Notes under the pieces: model-generated
The model's database searches: none
Told to the model about the DNA's origin: nothing
What the model saw: only the letters and a program-made list of their open reading frames with translations
Translations under genes and position numbers: made by a program
From: Candidatus Cloacimonadota bacterium
Lineage (GTDB): Bacteria > Cloacimonadota > Cloacimonadia > Cloacimonadales > Cloacimonadaceae
Assembly (NCBI GenBank): GCA_023421135.1
Contig: JAEZUG010000032.1
Location: 1 to 12,601 of the forward strand
Reading direction: 5' to 3'
DNA: 12,601 nt
Shown: positions 1 to 7,498 of the stretch, piece by piece
Position numbering within the stretch: the first letter of the stretch is position 1
How the letters are laid out: every line of letters starts with the position of its first letter

Positions 1-128
1 GGATCGTGATTTATAACCTAAGAGGGCAGGTTGTAAGAAACCTGGAGCTTGATCCCAGAGCACCAGAGAAAATAACCACCTGGGACGGCAGAGACAGCCG
101 GAACCAGCGCTGCTCCAATGGTGTTTAG
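1..128 (+). CDS. C-terminal end of a secreted protein with FlgD-like / T9SS-type sorting domain (partial, ends at premature amber)
   Basis: The gene enters from the left; only the last 41 codons before a TAG at 126-128 are present, in the frame starting at base 3. The translation contains IYNLRGQVVRNL, then TTWDGRDSRNQRCSNGV. This is the usual pattern of FlgD-like Ig or type IX secretion sorting domains (IYNxxGQxV ... WDGRDxxGxxxxxGVY). In that family the domain sits at the extreme C terminus of exported proteins and directs them across the outer membrane or anchors them. Here translation stops exactly where the family has the Tyr of GVY, before the last strand. The main body of the protein is outside the window, so its function cannot be told. 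The domain class is fairly clear; that the gene is damaged is inferred from the readable sequence after the stop. Confidence 0.62.
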   Translation, partial: IVIYNLRGQVVRNLELDPRAPEKITTWDGRDSRNQRCSNGV

Positions 129-191
129 ATCCTTAGCATGGTAGTGGATGGCAAGAGCATCGGCAGCAAGAAGGTGACGCTGGTGAGATAA
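129..191 (+). pseudogene. Severed last strand of the sorting domain, in frame after the amber codon
   Basis: Directly after the TAG at 126-128, the same frame stays open for 20 codons to a TAA at 189-191. It reads ILSMVVDGKSIGSKKVTLVR. This matches the expected end of the family (GVY followed by a strand, a short turn and a KKxxLV[KR] ending at the terminus). One base change, TAG to TAT or TAC, would restore a continuous domain. The piece may be a recent nonsense mutation, a sequencing or assembly error, or the product of rare read-through. It has no start or ribosome site of its own. Confidence 0.6.
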
Positions 192-211
192 GCCTATTCT
201 CCGCACCAGGC

Positions 212-240
212 TTGCCAGAGCTCAGCGCTCTCCCTATATT
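212..240 (+). promoter_or_regulatory. Sigma-70-like promoter for the hisC-like gene
   Basis: TTGCCA at 212-217 and TATATT at 235-240 are separated by exactly 17 bp; each box matches the sigma-70 consensus at 5 of 6 positions. Transcription would start near 247, giving a leader of about 25 nt that carries the AAGGAGA ribosome site at 260-266 before the ATG at 272. This placement also argues against starting the gene at the in-frame TTG at 212, which is the promoter's own -35 box. Confidence 0.55.
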
Positions 241-271
241 GTCTGTAAACCATCTAGATAAGGAGACAACC

Positions 272-1345
272 ATGAATAGATTCTTCCGAACTGATTTGAC
301 AGATAAAAAGCCACCGATTATCACTGTCCCACAGCGTAAGCGCATGATGTGTCTGAACGAAAGCTGTCTGGATCCCTACCAAGCCATCAAAGAGCAGTTT
401 CTAAAAAGGCTGGAGCAGACTCATCTGAACCGCTATCTCTCGCCCCAAACAGCAGAGCTGAGAGCCAAGCTGGCAGATTATGCCGGCTGTGGTATCAGTG
501 GAGAAAACCTGATCTGGGGCAATGGGGCGGACGATGTGCTCTATCATATCTTCCTCTCCGTGCGGGAAAATGACCAATCCTTTGCTGTGAGTCTGGCTCC
601 CTCCTATTTTGATTACAAGACTTTCTGCGATGCAGTGGATCTCAAGATCAAGTTTCTGGATCTGAATGCAGACTTCAGCTTTGATACAGAGAAGTATCTG
701 GAGCTGGCAAAGCATCCGGATTGCAAGCTGGCTATCCTCTGCAATCCCAATAACCCCACCGGGAACCTCTATACCAAAGAGCAACTGCGTGGGATAGTGG
801 ATGCCCTGCCGGATAAACTGGTGTTGATCGACGAGACCTATTACGAGTTTTCAGATACCAGCTTCTTGGGAGAGCTGGACAAACATCCCAATCTGATCCT
901 GACCAGATCCTTCTCCAAGGCTTTCTCAGGTGCGGGGCTGCGTTTTGGTTATGCTCTCTCTTCAGCAGAGAATATCCATGAGCTCAGCAAAGTCTTTCAG
1001 ACCTTCCACACCAGTATCCTGAGCCAGGCATTTGCCCTCACAATACTGGAAAACGTTCCCATCTTCTGTGAACAGGTGCTCAAGACTATCGAGATGCGAG
1101 GCGTGATGTATGACAAGCTTTCCCGGATTCCAGGGCTGACCGTATATCCCTCACATACCAATTTCCTCACTTTCACGATTGGGGAGAGGAGCGGAGAGCT
1201 CTTTGAATTCCTTAAGAGTAGGGAGATCGCTCTGCGTGAAGTGGGCGCTCATCCCCGGCTGAAGAACTGCCTGCGGGCAACTCTGAGCTGTGAGGAAGAT
1301 AACGAAGCTATGTATCAGGCGCTTGTGGAATTCCTCAAGCTGTAA
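272..1345 (+). CDS. hisC: Histidinol-phosphate aminotransferase-like PLP enzyme (class I/II fold)
   Basis: This is a 357-residue cytoplasmic aminotransferase of fold type I, close to the usual HisC length of about 355. HisC exchanges an amino group between histidinol phosphate and 2-oxoglutarate in histidine synthesis. Visible PLP-site landmarks are CNPNNPTGN (157-165, with the ring-stacking Asn), LIDETYYEF with Asp187 and Tyr190, and SFSKAFSGAGLRFGY with the Schiff-base Lys216 and the phosphate-binding Arg downstream. The start at 272 is chosen because AAGGAGA lies 5 bp upstream; the open frame reaches back to 212 but only through a TTG inside the promoter. No other his gene is nearby: the unit has its own promoter and terminator, so it is monocistronic. 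An aromatic or other HisC-like aminotransferase is possible, since this family is often mislabelled. The aminotransferase call is secure; the substrate is less so. Confidence 0.85.
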   Translation: MNRFFRTDLTDKKPPIITVPQRKRMMCLNESCLDPYQAIKEQFLKRLEQTHLNRYLSPQTAELRAKLADYAGCGISGENLIWGNGADDVLYHIFLSVRENDQSFAVSLAPSYFDYKTFCDAVDLKIKFLDLNADFSFDTEKYLELAKHPDCKLAILCNPNNPTGNLYTKEQLRGIVDALPDKLVLIDETYYEFSDTSFLGELDKHPNLILTRSFSKAFSGAGLRFGYALSSAENIHELSKVFQTFHTSILSQAFALTILENVPIFCEQVLKTIEMRGVMYDKLSRIPGLTVYPSHTNFLTFTIGERSGELFEFLKSREIALREVGAHPRLKNCLRATLSCEEDNEAMYQALVEFLKL

Positions 1346-1362
1346 TCCTGTAAGAAAAGAAT

Positions 1363-1393
1363 AACCCCTTGGGAAATGCCTTCCCAAGGGGTT
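1363..1393. terminator. Bidirectional intrinsic terminator between convergent genes
   Basis: A perfect 13-bp inverted repeat (AACCCCTTGGGAA at 1363-1375 and its complement at 1381-1393) encloses a 5-nt loop. It lies 17 bp after the hisC-like stop and 21 bp from the stop of the GNAT gene on the other strand. The plus strand continues into CTTTATA and the minus strand into ATTCTTTTC, so either transcript ends in a U-rich run. The symmetry and the convergent neighbours suggest one terminator serves both genes. Confidence 0.85.
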
Positions 1394-1414
1394 CTTTATA
1401 TGTTGAGTTATCTT

Positions 1415-2548
1415 CTACAGGAAGAGATTAAAGGATTTCTTGTAGATTCTGAAACGCTTGTAGATACGTCCCTGGGCGCGCTCCATCTCGGCGCGGATCT
1501 GTTTGTTGTTCTCCAGTTCATGATGGCTGTCCATGCGTTCAATTCCTGCATCACGGCAGGAACGCAGCATGGAATAGCCCAGAAGCACGTCCACGCCCTT
1601 GCCTCTGTAATCTTCATCAATGGCACCCATGTAAAGATCCAGGAGCTTGGACTTCTTGGAGGCGGAGAGGATATGGATAAACCCAAAGGGGAAGAGGCGT
1701 CCCTTGGCTTTGCGGAATCCCGGAGCCATATTGGGTATGGCGATGAAGAAGCCGATCACCCGGTTTGCGCTGTTCAGAACAACCTTGATGAATCTGGGAT
1801 CGACCACTGGATAATAGCGATCTGCCAAATCCTGCATCTCATGTTCTTCAAAGGTGGAATAGCCGTAGAGATGCTTGAATGTATCGTTCATCAGACGGAA
1901 GATTGGCAGAATGTAGGCTTTGAGATCCTTACGTTTGGAAAATTCGATCAGGCGGAGATCCTTGTTGCGGTTGATTCTCTCGAAGATCTTGCCATAGATA
2001 TCCGTCATGGCTGTTTTTACGGTAACTTCGTAAACAACGTAGTCAACTTCCTTTTCATAGCCCAAAGCCTCCACCTGGCCTGGCAGGCTGGGACGGTTTT
2101 GGAAGGAAGCCATGGAAGCTGTTTCTTCAAAGCCTTCGATCTGCAGGCCTTCCGGATCTTCTTCTGTGAAGCCCATGGGACCCACTATCCCGGTCATTCC
2201 TCTTTCCATACCCCAAGTCTCAACATAGTCCAGCAGAGCTTTCACTACTGTGGGGTCGTCGATACAATCTATGTAGCCAAAGCGGCAATTGAAGGTGTTG
2301 GAAAGCTTGTTGAAGCGTTTATTGATAATCCCCGCTATTCTGCCCACCGGCTTCCCGTCCCGCCAGGCAATGGCATAAACTTTATCGCAATACGCGTGGG
2401 AGGGGTTCTTGCTATCGTCAAAACTGCGTTGATCATCAGTGTAGAGTGGAGGTACCCACAGGGGGCGATCAGCATTTATCCGCTCTGGCAGATAAACAAA
2501 GGTCTTCATCTCTTTCTTGGTCTTGACTTCTTTTACAATCACATTCAT
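1415..2548 (-). CDS. YghO-like GNAT-family acetyltransferase (uncharacterised)
   Basis: This 377-residue cytoplasmic protein resembles the YghO-like acetyltransferases of Bacteroidetes and related phyla. Seen in sequence: an N-terminal part with VGRIAGIINKRFN, FGYIDCIDDPTVVKALLDY and GPMGFTEEDPEGLQIEGF, typical of that family, and a C-terminal GNAT half with an acetyl-CoA loop RGKGVDVLLGY (Arg315-Gly318). The C terminus is basic (RIYKRFRIYKKSF). The substrate is unknown. The start at 2548 is chosen because GGAG (2555-2558 on the complement) lies 6 bp upstream. The ATG at 2551 would leave only 3 bp, and the longest open frame begins at a TTG at 2560. The gene ends with TAG. It has its own promoter on the minus strand and converges on the hisC-like gene. 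Family membership is fairly sure; the biochemical role is not. Confidence 0.8.
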   Translation of the reverse strand: MNVIVKEVKTKKEMKTFVYLPERINADRPLWVPPLYTDDQRSFDDSKNPSHAYCDKVYAIAWRDGKPVGRIAGIINKRFNKLSNTFNCRFGYIDCIDDPTVVKALLDYVETWGMERGMTGIVGPMGFTEEDPEGLQIEGFEETASMASFQNRPSLPGQVEALGYEKEVDYVVYEVTVKTAMTDIYGKIFERINRNKDLRLIEFSKRKDLKAYILPIFRLMNDTFKHLYGYSTFEEHEMQDLADRYYPVVDPRFIKVVLNSANRVIGFFIAIPNMAPGFRKAKGRLFPFGFIHILSASKKSKLLDLYMGAIDEDYRGKGVDVLLGYSMLRSCRDAGIERMDSHHELENNKQIRAEMERAQGRIYKRFRIYKKSFNLFL

Positions 2549-2586
2549 CATATGCTCCAAGGAACTCTAATTTGCTAGATCGTTCA

Positions 2587-2614
2587 TTTATTCCTGCCTG
2601 TGATTTTGTGTCAA
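2587..2614 (-). promoter_or_regulatory. Candidate promoter for the GNAT gene
   Basis: On the minus strand a perfect TTGACA (complement of 2609-2614) is followed after 16 bp by AATAAA (complement of 2587-2592), which matches four central positions of TATAAT. Transcription would start near 2580, about 30 nt before the chosen start codon. The -35 box is strong and the -10 box mediocre. For the divergent nuclease gene I see no comparable pair, only a weak TTGTGC / TAAACT (2645-2672). Confidence 0.45.
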
Positions 2615-2693
2615 CCTCAATCTCGGGAGAGGGATTGGAATGGTTTGTGCACAATAATTTCTTCCCTAAACTTAGTATGGTAAGGAGAAATAG

Positions 2694-5681
2694 ATGTCCA
2701 AACAAATAATTGTCCTGTTGTGTCTGATTGTGCTGCAGAGCCTGCTCTGGAGCCAGACCACTATTAACTTTGATGATCCCACGAAGTGGACTCAAGGATC
2801 TGGGGGCTTAACAAGCTACCAGACTAACCATCAGTATGTCGATGGTCTCTTCAGTGCAACTGGAGGCCCAGCTCTTAGGGAGAACCAAACTCCACAGGAT
2901 AGTTATCCGGGATACTTGGGAACCTATGCCTGGAGGCTAAGAGATAATTCCAATGTAGATTGGCGAATCACAATCAGCAGCGGTGGAGTCGGTGGCTTCA
3001 GCGTGAAAATCAGACGCTGGGATAATGATCCCTCACCAAACTACAACTTGGAATACTCTCTGGATAGTGGTACAAACTGGATTTTTGTGGCTCTAATCGA
3101 TAACACCAGCTTGGGAAGCAGCAGCAATTGGACCACATTTAGCGGACAGATAGAGAGTTCTGTCAACAATGTGTTGATTAGATTCAAAGCCAATGGCAAT
3201 ACCGAGCGGATCATGGTGGATGATTTCACCTGGACAAGCTACAGTGCACCCGATCCGGAGATGGTGGTTCAATCCTCATTTGTACCTTTTTATACTGTGG
3301 CTTTAACGCCTTCGCCGGCACAAACCTATACTGTCTCAGCTGCTCATCTCACCCAGAACCTCAGTATCTCAATTCCTCAGGGTTTTGAGATCTCCACAGA
3401 TGGTGGGCTCAACTATGGATCTTCTGCTGATCTAACGCCTGCCCAGGATGGTTCTATTGCTTCAACTACTCTTTATCTAAGGCTAACCGGAGAAGCAGAG
3501 GGAAGTTTCTCGGGGAATCTGGTACATAGCAGCGCCGGGGCTGTGTCTATCAGCATTCCTGTGAGCGGAGAAGTGAGCCATCCCAGCTCGGGCTATGCCA
3601 CCGATCTCTTCTTCAGTGAATACGTGGAGGGAAGCAGCTATAAAAAAGCTCTTGAGATCTTCAACGGAACCGGTGAGGCTGTTGATCTCTCTGCCTACTC
3701 CATCAAGAAGCAGACTAATGGTGAAGGGGATTGGAGTATTGAATTGACTTTAAGTGGGTCATTGCCCGATAACGATGTTTATGTGATCGCCTATACCAGT
3801 AGTAGTTCTGGGGATTATATAACGGGTGACTTCGTGGACCTGACCACTAGTTCTTCTGCCTTGAATTTTAACGGCAATGATGCTCTCCGTCTGTATTATA
3901 ATGGTGTGGCGATTGATCAGATCGGCATCGAGAATCAGGTAGCTGATTGGGGCAAAGACCTAAGCTTGGTTCGCAATCCAGACGTATTCAGCCCCAGCTT
4001 GGCCTATCAGCTCTCTGATTGGATTAGCTATCCCACCAACGAGCATTATCTGGGCAGCCATAACTTCAACAACAATCCTCCTGCTATTAGTACTCCCACA
4101 GTGCAAACCACTGCTCTGGAAGGTGCTCCTGCCAATACCAGCATCAGCCTGAGCTGGACTCCCGGTAATGGTGCAAAACGAGTGGTGGTGATGAACACGA
4201 TGAATAGCTTTTCTATGCCGGTTGACGGTATCGATCCCATAGCCAATTCCGTTTATGCCGGTAGCGGCGAACAGGTGATCTACAACTCAGCCACAGAGTA
4301 CATTGAGGGAGAACCCGTGAATTCCGTTTACATTCAGGGCTTGAACCCCAGCACTACCTATTGGTTCCGTGCTTATGAAGCCAATGGCTCCGGCTCATTC
4401 ATAGTATATCTGACAACTTCTGCGACGGGTAATCCTGTGAGCGTAACCACTGCAAACAACCTTTACACAGGCTATTACACTTCAGTCTCCGGAATTGGGG
4501 CAAGTCTGAAAAGCAGCTTACATACTTTGCTGCGTACAACACACACAACCCAGTATTCCTATGATGCTCTCTGGACGCAATTGAGATATACTGATGAGGA
4601 TCCTGCCAATACCAGTAACATCATCGAGATCTATACAGGCTGGAGTGTTCCCAAGACCTACAGTGGCAGCGGGACTTCTCAATGGAACCGGGAGCATACC
4701 TGGAGCAAAAGCCACGGAGATTTTGGTGAAACGAGACCCGCGGGTACGGATCTGCATCATCTGAGACCCTGTGACGCAACGGTGAATTCCACGAAAAGCA
4801 ATAAGGATTTTAACACTGGAGGTTCTTTGGTAGTGGATGGTTCTCCCTATTCTGGTTATCCCGCTGATACTGGAAACTACACCACCAGTACCTCTTGGGA
4901 ACCACGTGATGCTGATAAGGGAGACGTAGCAAGGATGATTATGTATATGGCTGTGCGTTATGAAGGCACGGATACTTCCTTCAACCTTGAGCTGGTGGAT
5001 TACGTGGATACTGCCCCGGATTACGAGCCCTACTATGGCAAACTTTCAACCCTTTTGCAATGGCATGCCAGCGATCCTCCCGATGCCTGGGAAGCCCGGC
5101 GTAACGACCGTATCCACGAGCGGCAGGGCAATCGCAATCCCTTTGTGGATCATCCGGAATATGCCCAGATGATCTGGACGCCAGTGCCGCAGCAAGCTCT
5201 TTCAACGGCTCAAACAAGCTTCATAGCCACCTGGAGCCAGCCCATCAGCGCTACTGCCTATTATCTGCAGGTCTCTGCCGATAGCCTGTTTGGTAGCTTT
5301 CTCAGTGGTTACTCCAATCTGAATGTGGGCACCACCACCAGCAGAACCATCAGTGGATTGGCTCCCGGCACCAGGTATTTCTGGAGACTTCGCAGCTACT
5401 TCATCGATGGCTACTCGATGTATTCCCCTCTGGGCAGGGTGCAGACCACATCGCCGGAGCCGGTTGCAACCACTGCCAGCATTCAACTGACAGGCTCAAA
5501 TCTTGTTCTGAATATCACCGCAGTGACTGGAGCCAGCTCATACAAGGTATATGCTTGTGATGAACCCTATGGGACATATCTTGAGGTAAGCAATCTGGGA
5601 ACTTTCAGCTCAGCAACCACCTGGCAAACCCCTCTGGGAGACCGACCAAAACGGTTCTTCAAAGTGATGGCAATCCGTTGA
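2694..5681 (+). CDS. Large secreted endonuclease I with lamin-tail and fibronectin-like modules
   Basis: This 995-residue exported protein has a signal peptide (residues 1-20, hydrophobic core, probable cleavage near WSQ). A beta-sandwich region follows (about 22-182, perhaps carbohydrate binding), then an Ig-like module with SISIPQGFEIST (about 186-292), a lamin-tail domain starting SEYVEGSSYKKALEIFN (about 304-456) and a fibronectin-III-like module (about 465-575). The endonuclease I domain (about 590-825) shows NREHTWSKSH with the likely catalytic His668, TDLHHLRP (His688, His689) and the family's C-terminal NDRIHERQGNRNPFVDHP. Another fibronectin-like module and a beta-rich tail end in FFKVMAIR. 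Endonuclease I enzymes (Vibrio Vvn/EndA, Bacillus Bsn) cut DNA or RNA outside the cytoplasm using a metal ion, so scavenging of environmental nucleic acid is the likely role. No clear sorting domain ends the protein. AAGGAG at 2682-2687 sets the start. The gene appears to be monocistronic. Confidence 0.88.
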   Translation: MSKQIIVLLCLIVLQSLLWSQTTINFDDPTKWTQGSGGLTSYQTNHQYVDGLFSATGGPALRENQTPQDSYPGYLGTYAWRLRDNSNVDWRITISSGGVGGFSVKIRRWDNDPSPNYNLEYSLDSGTNWIFVALIDNTSLGSSSNWTTFSGQIESSVNNVLIRFKANGNTERIMVDDFTWTSYSAPDPEMVVQSSFVPFYTVALTPSPAQTYTVSAAHLTQNLSISIPQGFEISTDGGLNYGSSADLTPAQDGSIASTTLYLRLTGEAEGSFSGNLVHSSAGAVSISIPVSGEVSHPSSGYATDLFFSEYVEGSSYKKALEIFNGTGEAVDLSAYSIKKQTNGEGDWSIELTLSGSLPDNDVYVIAYTSSSSGDYITGDFVDLTTSSSALNFNGNDALRLYYNGVAIDQIGIENQVADWGKDLSLVRNPDVFSPSLAYQLSDWISYPTNEHYLGSHNFNNNPPAISTPTVQTTALEGAPANTSISLSWTPGNGAKRVVVMNTMNSFSMPVDGIDPIANSVYAGSGEQVIYNSATEYIEGEPVNSVYIQGLNPSTTYWFRAYEANGSGSFIVYLTTSATGNPVSVTTANNLYTGYYTSVSGIGASLKSSLHTLLRTTHTTQYSYDALWTQLRYTDEDPANTSNIIEIYTGWSVPKTYSGSGTSQWNREHTWSKSHGDFGETRPAGTDLHHLRPCDATVNSTKSNKDFNTGGSLVVDGSPYSGYPADTGNYTTSTSWEPRDADKGDVARMIMYMAVRYEGTDTSFNLELVDYVDTAPDYEPYYGKLSTLLQWHASDPPDAWEARRNDRIHERQGNRNPFVDHPEYAQMIWTPVPQQALSTAQTSFIATWSQPISATAYYLQVSADSLFGSFLSGYSNLNVGTTTSRTISGLAPGTRYFWRLRSYFIDGYSMYSPLGRVQTTSPEPVATTASIQLTGSNLVLNITAVTGASSYKVYACDEPYGTYLEVSNLGTFSSATTWQTPLGDRPKRFFKVMAIR

Positions 5682-5722
5682 GGGATTAATAGATTTCTCT
5701 TCGGTATCAGTCCTTATTCAAT

Positions 5723-5811
5723 ACCCATAGAATACGCATAGGATACTCATGTGACACGCATGAACTTACATGGGTGTCACATGGGTGTCACATGGGTGTC
5801 TCATGGGTGTC
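5723..5811. repeat. Inverted, 11-bp-periodic repeat array (complete copy)
   Basis: Four identical or near-identical 11-bp units (ACATGGGTGTC, last one starting TC) run from 5768 to 5811. Before them, one spacer base away, are four degenerate units in inverted sense (5723-5766; pattern AC[CGT]CAT followed by five variable bases). CAT occurs on the plus strand at 5726, 5737, 5748, 5759, 5769, 5780, 5791 and 5802, so steps are 11 bp except one of 10. The left half is complementary to the right: 5742-5762 pairs with 5769-5789 with one mismatch and two G-T pairs around a loop AACTTA, and weaker pairing extends to 5721/5810. It lies 41 bp after the nuclease stop. A partial second copy is at 12547-12601. 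The function is unknown. Confidence 0.85.
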
Positions 5812-5881
5812 GTCTCAGTTAGGGGTGACCAGTAAACAGTGAACAGAGGTGAAAAGTGAGAAGGATAGTAAAAAAAACCTG

Positions 5882-5918
5882 TTGACTGGATTGACGCTTG
5901 TAAAATGTTAGAGAAAAT
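5882..5918 (+). promoter_or_regulatory. Weak candidate promoter region for the cmk operon
   Basis: Two overlapping -35-like boxes occur, TTGACT at 5882-5887 and TTGACG at 5891-5896, after an A-tract at 5870-5877. The second can be paired with GAAAAT at 5913-5918 over 16 bp; the conspicuous TAAAAT at 5901-5906 is only 13 bp from the first, which is too close for sigma-70. Some promoter is expected here because the array upstream separates cmk from the nuclease gene, but the boxes are not convincing. Confidence 0.3.
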
Positions 5919-5933
5919 GGAGAATTATAGCTC

Positions 5934-6611
5934 ATGAAGCAGATTATTATCGCAATCGACGGACCGGCTGCTTCCGGAAAAAGCAGCACGGCACGGATCC
6001 TGGCTCAGAAACTGGGATACATCTACCTGGATACAGGTGCGATGTACAGAGCCTGTGCGGTTGCAGCCCGGGAAGCCGGGATAGACTTCTGTGATAATGA
6101 TGCTATCTCTGCTTTGATGGATTCTCTTGAACTAAAGATAATCCAAGCTTCTGAAGGTAATCAGCTTTATCTCAATGGACGCGATATAAGCCTGGAGATC
6201 AGAACCGAAGAGATCTCACGTCTTGCTTCCAGCATATCTGCCATTGGCGTGGTCCGCAGTAAAATGGTGGATCTGCAGCGCCGTCTGGGAGAAGATAAAG
6301 CCGTGGTTTTGGATGGTAGAGACATAGGCACCGTGGTTTTCCCGCAGGCAGAGCTGAAAGTTTTTCTGATTGCAGATCTGGAAGAACGTGCCCGCCGGCG
6401 TTACAAAGAGCTCTGTGAGAAGGGACAGTGTCACGATTTTGAAGAGATTGTGGCAGACCTGCGACAGAGAGATCAGAACGATAGTTCACGCAGTTTGGCA
6501 CCTCTGGTGCCGGCTTCGGACGCCATCCATCTGGATACCAGCAAGCTTAGTCTGGAAGAGCAAGCTCAGATTATTTACGATCTGGCAAGGCAAAGGATAG
6601 GGCGCGAATGA
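5934..6611 (+). CDS. cmk: Cytidylate kinase
   Basis: This 225-residue cytoplasmic enzyme phosphorylates CMP and dCMP to the diphosphates using ATP, feeding CTP and dCTP pools. The length is typical of bacterial Cmk. Seen in sequence: the P-loop GPAASGKSS at 10-18, the substrate loop LDTGAMYRA at 32-40, the conserved DGRDIGTVVFP in the centre, and the lid with RRRYKEL followed by RDQNDSSRSLAPL. The ribosome site is modest, GGAG at 5919-5922, 11 bp before the ATG. The stop overlaps the ispH start in ATGA (6608-6611), which implies translational coupling. This is the first gene of a cmk-ispH-rpsA operon, an order also known from Clostridia. Confidence 0.96.
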   Translation: MKQIIIAIDGPAASGKSSTARILAQKLGYIYLDTGAMYRACAVAAREAGIDFCDNDAISALMDSLELKIIQASEGNQLYLNGRDISLEIRTEEISRLASSISAIGVVRSKMVDLQRRLGEDKAVVLDGRDIGTVVFPQAELKVFLIADLEERARRRYKELCEKGQCHDFEEIVADLRQRDQNDSSRSLAPLVPASDAIHLDTSKLSLEEQAQIIYDLARQRIGRE

Positions 6612-7498
6612 GCCTCTATTTGGCAAAGAACTCTGGTTTTTGCTTCGGCGTAAAGCGAGCTATCCGGCTTGCTCAGGAGGCCTCGGATCATCAATCCGGG
6701 CAACCTATCTTCACACTGGGGGAGATTATCCACAATCCTCAGTATGTGAGGGAGTTGGAAGCTCATGGCATACATGTGGCTCACAATGCCTCAGAGCTCC
6801 ACAATGCAGTGGTGATCATCCGATCCCATGGCATTCCCAAACAAGAAGAAGACTTGCTGAAAAAGCAGGGCTGCACACTGATAGATGCTACTTGTCCCTA
6901 TGTGAAGAGGACTCATGAACTGGCAGCAGAAATGAGCGGCCAGGACTATCAGGTGCTGATCTGTGGAGATCCGGCTCATCCCGAAGTGGTGGGTATTGTC
7001 TCTTATGCGGAAAAGGCTGTGGTCGTGAAGCCAGGTGATGAGCTCAAACTGGATTCTAAAGCCAAAGTGGCAGTGATCTGTCAGACCACGCAGAAGCTGG
7101 AGAATTTGCAAACCCTGGTGCAGAAACTTATCCCCCAAGTCAGAGAGCTGAGAGTATTCAATACCATCTGCCTGGCCACAACCGAACGTCAGGATTTCAC
7201 CCGGCAGTTAGCCCGGAAGACTGATCTGATGGTCATTATTGGCGGGCATAACAGCTCCAATACCAGAATGCTGCATTCTATTTGCAGTTTGGAAACCCAA
7301 GCAGTCCATATTGAGACCGAAGCTGAGCTGCAAGAGGATCTGATCCTTCAGCATGAAGCCATCGGCCTCAGCGCCGGAGCTTCCACTCCGGACGAAATGA
7401 TAGTAAAAATCTACAACAAAATCAAACAAATAAAGGGGGACGCTGAACTTGCCTCAAGTATCAGTGATATTCCCACGTTTAAGGAGGAATCATGTTAA
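6608..7498 (+). CDS. ispH: 4-hydroxy-3-methylbut-2-enyl diphosphate reductase
   Basis: IspH (LytB) carries out the last step of the MEP isoprenoid pathway, reducing HMBPP to isopentenyl and dimethylallyl diphosphate with a 4Fe-4S cluster. The protein is 296 residues, a normal length. The three cluster cysteines are visible as Cys12 (SGFCFGVKRA), Cys96 (DATCPYV) and Cys188 (NTICLATTERQ). Substrate-site motifs include LGEIIHNPQ, RSHGIP, GDPAHPEVVGI, GGHNSSNT and SAGASTPDEM. It overlaps cmk by 4 bases and rpsA by 7. In many Clostridia IspH is fused to ribosomal protein S1; here the two are separate, and the strong ribosome site for rpsA lies inside the ispH 3' end. It implies that the organism makes isoprenoids by the MEP route. 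Confidence 0.97.
   Translation: MSLYLAKNSGFCFGVKRAIRLAQEASDHQSGQPIFTLGEIIHNPQYVRELEAHGIHVAHNASELHNAVVIIRSHGIPKQEEDLLKKQGCTLIDATCPYVKRTHELAAEMSGQDYQVLICGDPAHPEVVGIVSYAEKAVVVKPGDELKLDSKAKVAVICQTTQKLENLQTLVQKLIPQVRELRVFNTICLATTERQDFTRQLARKTDLMVIIGGHNSSNTRMLHSICSLETQAVHIETEAELQEDLILQHEAIGLSAGASTPDEMIVKIYNKIKQIKGDAELASSISDIPTFKEESC

Noticed and set aside
126..128. TAG as a recoded sense codon (selenocysteine/pyrrolysine-like or suppressed stop)
   Set aside because: TAG ends two other genes in the window and no recoding structure or gene is seen; mutation or sequence error is simpler.
219..233. Small hairpin AGAGC / GCTCT upstream of the hisC-like gene
   Set aside because: It has only 5 pairs and sits between the promoter boxes; it is too weak to be a terminator for the preceding gene.
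1376..2578. 400-codon open frame on the plus strand
   Set aside because: It lies antisense to the GNAT gene, begins inside the terminator, has no ribosome site, and its protein resembles no family; the minus-strand frame carries clear conserved motifs.
5768..5811. Possible short CRISPR array
   Set aside because: The repeats are 11 bp and directly abutting, without spacers, and no cas-like gene is in the window.
5830..5861. Short degenerate 7-8 bp repeat (AGTAAAC, AGTGAAC, then GTGAAAAGTGA)
   Set aside because: The copies are few and imperfect, and low-complexity drift explains them; there is no link to the 11-bp array in sequence or phase.
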